DNA from: Rhabditoides inermis
Taxonomy: Eukaryota > Nematoda > Chromadorea > Rhabditida > Rhabditidae
Assembly (NCBI GenBank): GCA_963966185.1
Contig: CAWZYM010000170.1
Coordinates: 18,501-82,500 of the forward strand
DNA: 64,000 bases
Reading direction: 5' to 3'
Shown here: in pieces, positions 60,804 to 64,000 of the stretch
How the letters are laid out: the number at the start of each line of letters is the position of its first letter
Position numbering within the stretch: position 1 is the first letter of the stretch
Translations under genes and position numbers: made by a program
Notes under the pieces: model-generated
The model's database searches: none
Told to the model about the DNA's origin: nothing
What the model saw: only the letters and a program-made list of their open reading frames with translations

Positions 60804-62133
60804 TCAGCAGAGTCCGAGAGCGGGCAGAAGGACCACGACGACAGATGTCTTGCCGGCAATGAGAGTTTGCACATACTCAAGAGAGCGACCCTGAAATGTG
60901 TCTCACTTCATGTCAGAAATGAGGAAAAGTAATTATATATGAATATAGGATATTTGATTCTGGGAGTGGTCAATACACAAAAAATACATTGTAAAAAGAA
61001 GGAAAGAAAGAATAATGATTTGAGATTTGCATGTCGCATACCTTGACCAATTCGTCGTCGACGTATATGATCTCGTCTCCCACCGACAACATGGGAGACA
61101 GCGACGGGATGGAGACACGCGAGATGAAGATTCCTGCAAGGAGACAACTCTTTCTTTCTCTCCCTTCCTCTCTCTTTGGTATAGCATCTACCTTGTAAAA
61201 CTAATGTTTCAAAGAAAGTAAGTGGCCCCACCTCTCTGCTGGTTCATGACACCCGTGGCTATGTAGAATCCGAACGGGCCGGGCTGCGTCTTCTCTATGA
61301 GGACAGTGCGCAGCCCGCGCGGATCCAGGGCCACCAGCTGGGCCGAGACTGGCGAGTCCGAAGAGGAGCAGGCAGGACTGCAGAAACGTATTGTTATCTG
61401 GTTTTGTATAATGTCGAGTGTTGTATTTTGTACATTACGACAGGTATAGTCTTCGCCTGGAGGATAGTTTCTGTTATTGCCAGCCGGGGTCAGTTGGCGA
61501 AACTCAGTTGCGAGCGAGAGAGGTCAGACAGCGCGAGCAAATGGTCGAGTGTCGCGCGGCCTCTTTGATTCGCATGCCGGCTTCTTTGATCGATAATTAT
61601 CGTTTGAAAGCGCGCGCTTGGGTCTCTTCACGACTAGAAGGTAGATCGAATGCGACTAGAGGGTAGATCGATTTTCTACCGTAATCTGGCAAACTATCTC
61701 CCAGAATAATATTATATGTAGAATAGCGTGAGAGAGGGAGGAGAGATTGTATGTGCGTACCCGAACGGGTCGAAGTCCATGTGTACGAGTGAGGGTGCTC
61801 TGCTGAGCGACTGCGACCGGCGCTGGATCGCCGCTGGCACGCCCATCTGACGACATCGCCTGCGGGCAAGGGATCATGTCGACGTTTTGCGTATATATCA
61901 GAAATGATAAACACGGATCTATATTTCCGAGTTGCTCACCTCGCTCTCATCATGGCTGGCTGCCTTCCCACCGTGCCGCCTCCCACCGACTGAGACATGG
62001 CGAGAGGAATGCCCTGAAAGAGAGAAGTGAGGAGGGAACGGGACTTTCGGGAAACTTTCTATATCGGTCTTCTGCTCAATGCCAAAGCTGAACCATATAT
62101 GGAGCTGGTGAGAGAGCAGCGAGGGAAGAGATA

Positions 62134-62176
<43 letters not shown>

Positions 62177-63749
62177 GAACGTACTTGCATGTGTTGTACT
62201 GGCTGTACGGGCATGCCCATCTCGTCTACTAGATGAGTGGCTCCGATGAGAGGCGCGCACGGCAGACGGCGACGACTAAAAGACACTTGCTTGTTCATCG
62301 GCCGACACAAGTTATAAACACAAAGCCCTATCATATTAGGGACTACTGTCCCAATGGCTCTCGACATATTGTCACTCTCTTCTATCTTCTCTCATCCATA
62401 CCACACTGATAGAGAGAGAAAAAGCCCGTCTACTCACCTCATGTAGTCATTGTCGTCGTCGTCGCAGGAGACGTGCAGGTTGTCGACCGACTGACACATC
62501 ATCGACTGATCCGGCAGGCGGTTCATCTGCAGTGTGACAGTCAGAAACAGAATCATGATCATACTTGTTCATTCATTAATGCATTCAACTACAAAAGGGG
62601 TGTATCTGTAAACTGTACGTTTCACATGCAGTTCAAATTATATTGATGGACTCGATAACTAATTCCGCTTAGATCCGTTTTCCCATGTGAAATGAAATAC
62701 GAACATATCTAGAAGTTGTTTCAAGCTTCAATGTTGAAACGTCGGTTGTTTTATGTTATAGGTTGTCAGAAGTACTACCTGGAAGTCATATAGGGCCCTC
62801 TGCTCAGCAGCCTCCATGTACTCGGATTCCAGACCTCTGAAAGTGACATCATTCTCAACTTTATAAACATATTCATATACGGTTGAATTCAGCATTTGTA
62901 CATGTTGCATGAGCATGTCCAAACAAAAATTCACATTCACATTCAGAGATCGAATAGATAGAATAATACGCGCATACGTTTCACATACACTCATATATAC
63001 ATTGCGCGCATATGTTACAATAATAAGTAATTTGCACTCTGCAGCATTTCAAGAATTATCAATATCGCTATATCGCACTCCGTGCTCCATGATCAACACC
63101 GATCATAACATGCCGCATACCTAATTTCTATAGCTATCAATATACTCATTACGTTTGGTTTGTTACCGTACCAACCGGTTGGTTTGTAACCATACGCGGA
63201 ACAGTCAGGACTCGCGCCGCACTGTTCCAACCAAGGAGCCCCAATACACCACTGTAGGTTTGTGTGTGCTTCCAGATAACCCATCACGCTACCATTATAT
63301 GTACATGTCGGAACCAGGCTGATAAGCAAACTAACAAACAAACAACACGCGCTAAAATCCGCAAGAGGCGATGGAGATAAAGGTCCCTTAAAATCTTTGC
63401 GATCAATATAACATCATCTCACCTCCGACCGCCCCTTGGCAGACTGGCACTCCTGTTACGGAAGCCCCCGGGATACGCGGCACGGGCAAACGAGTCCTCG
63501 ATCTGAGTTGTTTGTTATACAAATTCTTCTTTGTTTACGGTTGAATTATAAAGTTTAAGTTATTATAACAAATGATATGTTCTGTTTTCCCACCGAATGT
63601 CGTATGACAGTGTCCCTGAGCGATTCTCGAGGCAACTGCTGATGCAGCATCGTTTGAGAACCGTTCTGAAAGTGGTGAGTGAGAAGAGAAGGAAGAGAGA
63701 AAGAGAAAGAGAGTGAGAAGATGTATTGATAGAGAGAGGGGAGAGAGAG

Positions 63750-63806
<57 letters not shown>

Positions 63807-64000
63807 GAGGGTGTGCAGACCATCTGATGCAGGTTGCCCTGGCTGCCCATCTGCCGTAGTCTCTGGAGTGCCAGATCGTACCCCGGCGGCTCTCTCTCGA
63901 ACCGATCTCTCTGCAACACCAACGTTTTTTGTTGGTATTCTCTTTTTGTTTTCATGTTTCCTCATTACGTTTCACGAACGCTATCAAAAAGCTATGGGGC
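60804..64000 (-). CDS. PDZ protein with PAR-6-like PDZ domain (5' end beyond window)
   Basis: Exons on the minus strand are found at about 63812-63912, 63590-63668, 63421-63503, 62780-62836, 62437-62528, 62188-62276, 61940-62013, 61761-61860, 61231-61378, 61042-61133 and 60804-60893. The stop is at 60804-60806. The last three encode one PDZ domain: LRTVLIEKTQPGPFGFYIATGV (carboxylate loop), GIFISRVSIPSLSPMLSVGDEIIYVDDELV and GRSLEYVQTLIAGKTSVVVL. GFYI plus GIFISR is the pattern of PAR-6 and close relatives, which organise cell polarity. No PB1 domain or semi-CRIB is visible in the part present. The N-terminal part is polar, with RSASLPRGGRR and RRSQSLSRAPS, possible basophilic kinase sites. 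It ends almost directly after the PDZ. Confidence 0.75.
63759..63804. repeat. (GA)n microsatellite in PDZ gene intron
   Basis: A GA run on the + strand lies in the intron before the GSQTMLHQQ exon. A similar tract is at 62137-62175 in another intron of the same gene, and at 59690-59735 in MED21. Confidence 0.9.

Noticed and set aside
60680..60812. CRE-like TGACGTCA palindromes as a promoter
   Set aside because: They lie at the 3' ends of two convergent genes, and the same word occurs in FN3 introns. No start site is evident.

Overview
This is a eukaryotic window, most probably from a nematode. Genes are split into many short exons with GT..AG introns. The introns are mostly 40-500 bp, are rich in (CT)n/(GA)n microsatellites and often carry TACAGTA/TACCGTA words. 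A probable two-gene operon (TXNL4A/DIM1 then MED21) also fits a nematode. The species cannot be named from sequence alone.

Layout. 1-4450: no gene supported. 4451-22260: a segmental duplication of about 6 kb. Each unit holds about 1 kb of upstream DNA, a fibronectin-III (anosmin-like) membrane protein gene on the + strand, and a convergent S28 serine carboxypeptidase gene on the - strand. The two units are separated by eight copies of a 139-bp satellite (10560-11700). Unit B also carries a near-intact CR1/Jockey-like LINE (about 12017-16242) at a site that is still empty in unit A. The S28 gene of unit A has lost its N-terminal half. The unit B gene is complete (20092-24454) and is followed by a chimeric remnant of an aminopeptidase gene (25560-25997). 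26034-41511: a third S28 gene whose exons all look open. Its introns have filled with transposable elements: an RTE fragment, two inverted-repeat MITEs, a 2.7-kb foldback element with about 600-bp arms and a nested inner inverted repeat, and an intact 954-codon RTE-type LINE.

42752-49754: puromycin-sensitive (M1) aminopeptidase, with an in-frame upstream extension that looks like a mitochondrial presequence. 50426-51563: adenylate kinase 2. 52965-56528: a peripherin/RDS-like tetraspanin. 57004-58225: TXNL4A/DIM1 (U5 snRNP 15 kDa). 58607-60125: Mediator subunit MED21. 60804 to the window end: a PDZ protein whose PDZ resembles PAR-6, with its 5' end outside the window.

The right-hand third is ordinary housekeeping sequence. 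The left two thirds is a young, rearranging peptidase/FN3 locus. There, duplication, satellite growth, patchy homogenisation and transposon insertion can be read directly by comparing paralogous copies with each other. The most unusual signals are: a LINE whose ORF1 and ORF2 share one frame separated by a single TAG codon; the nested foldback element with tRNA-like sequence in its arms; and paralog-defined empty sites for three insertions.
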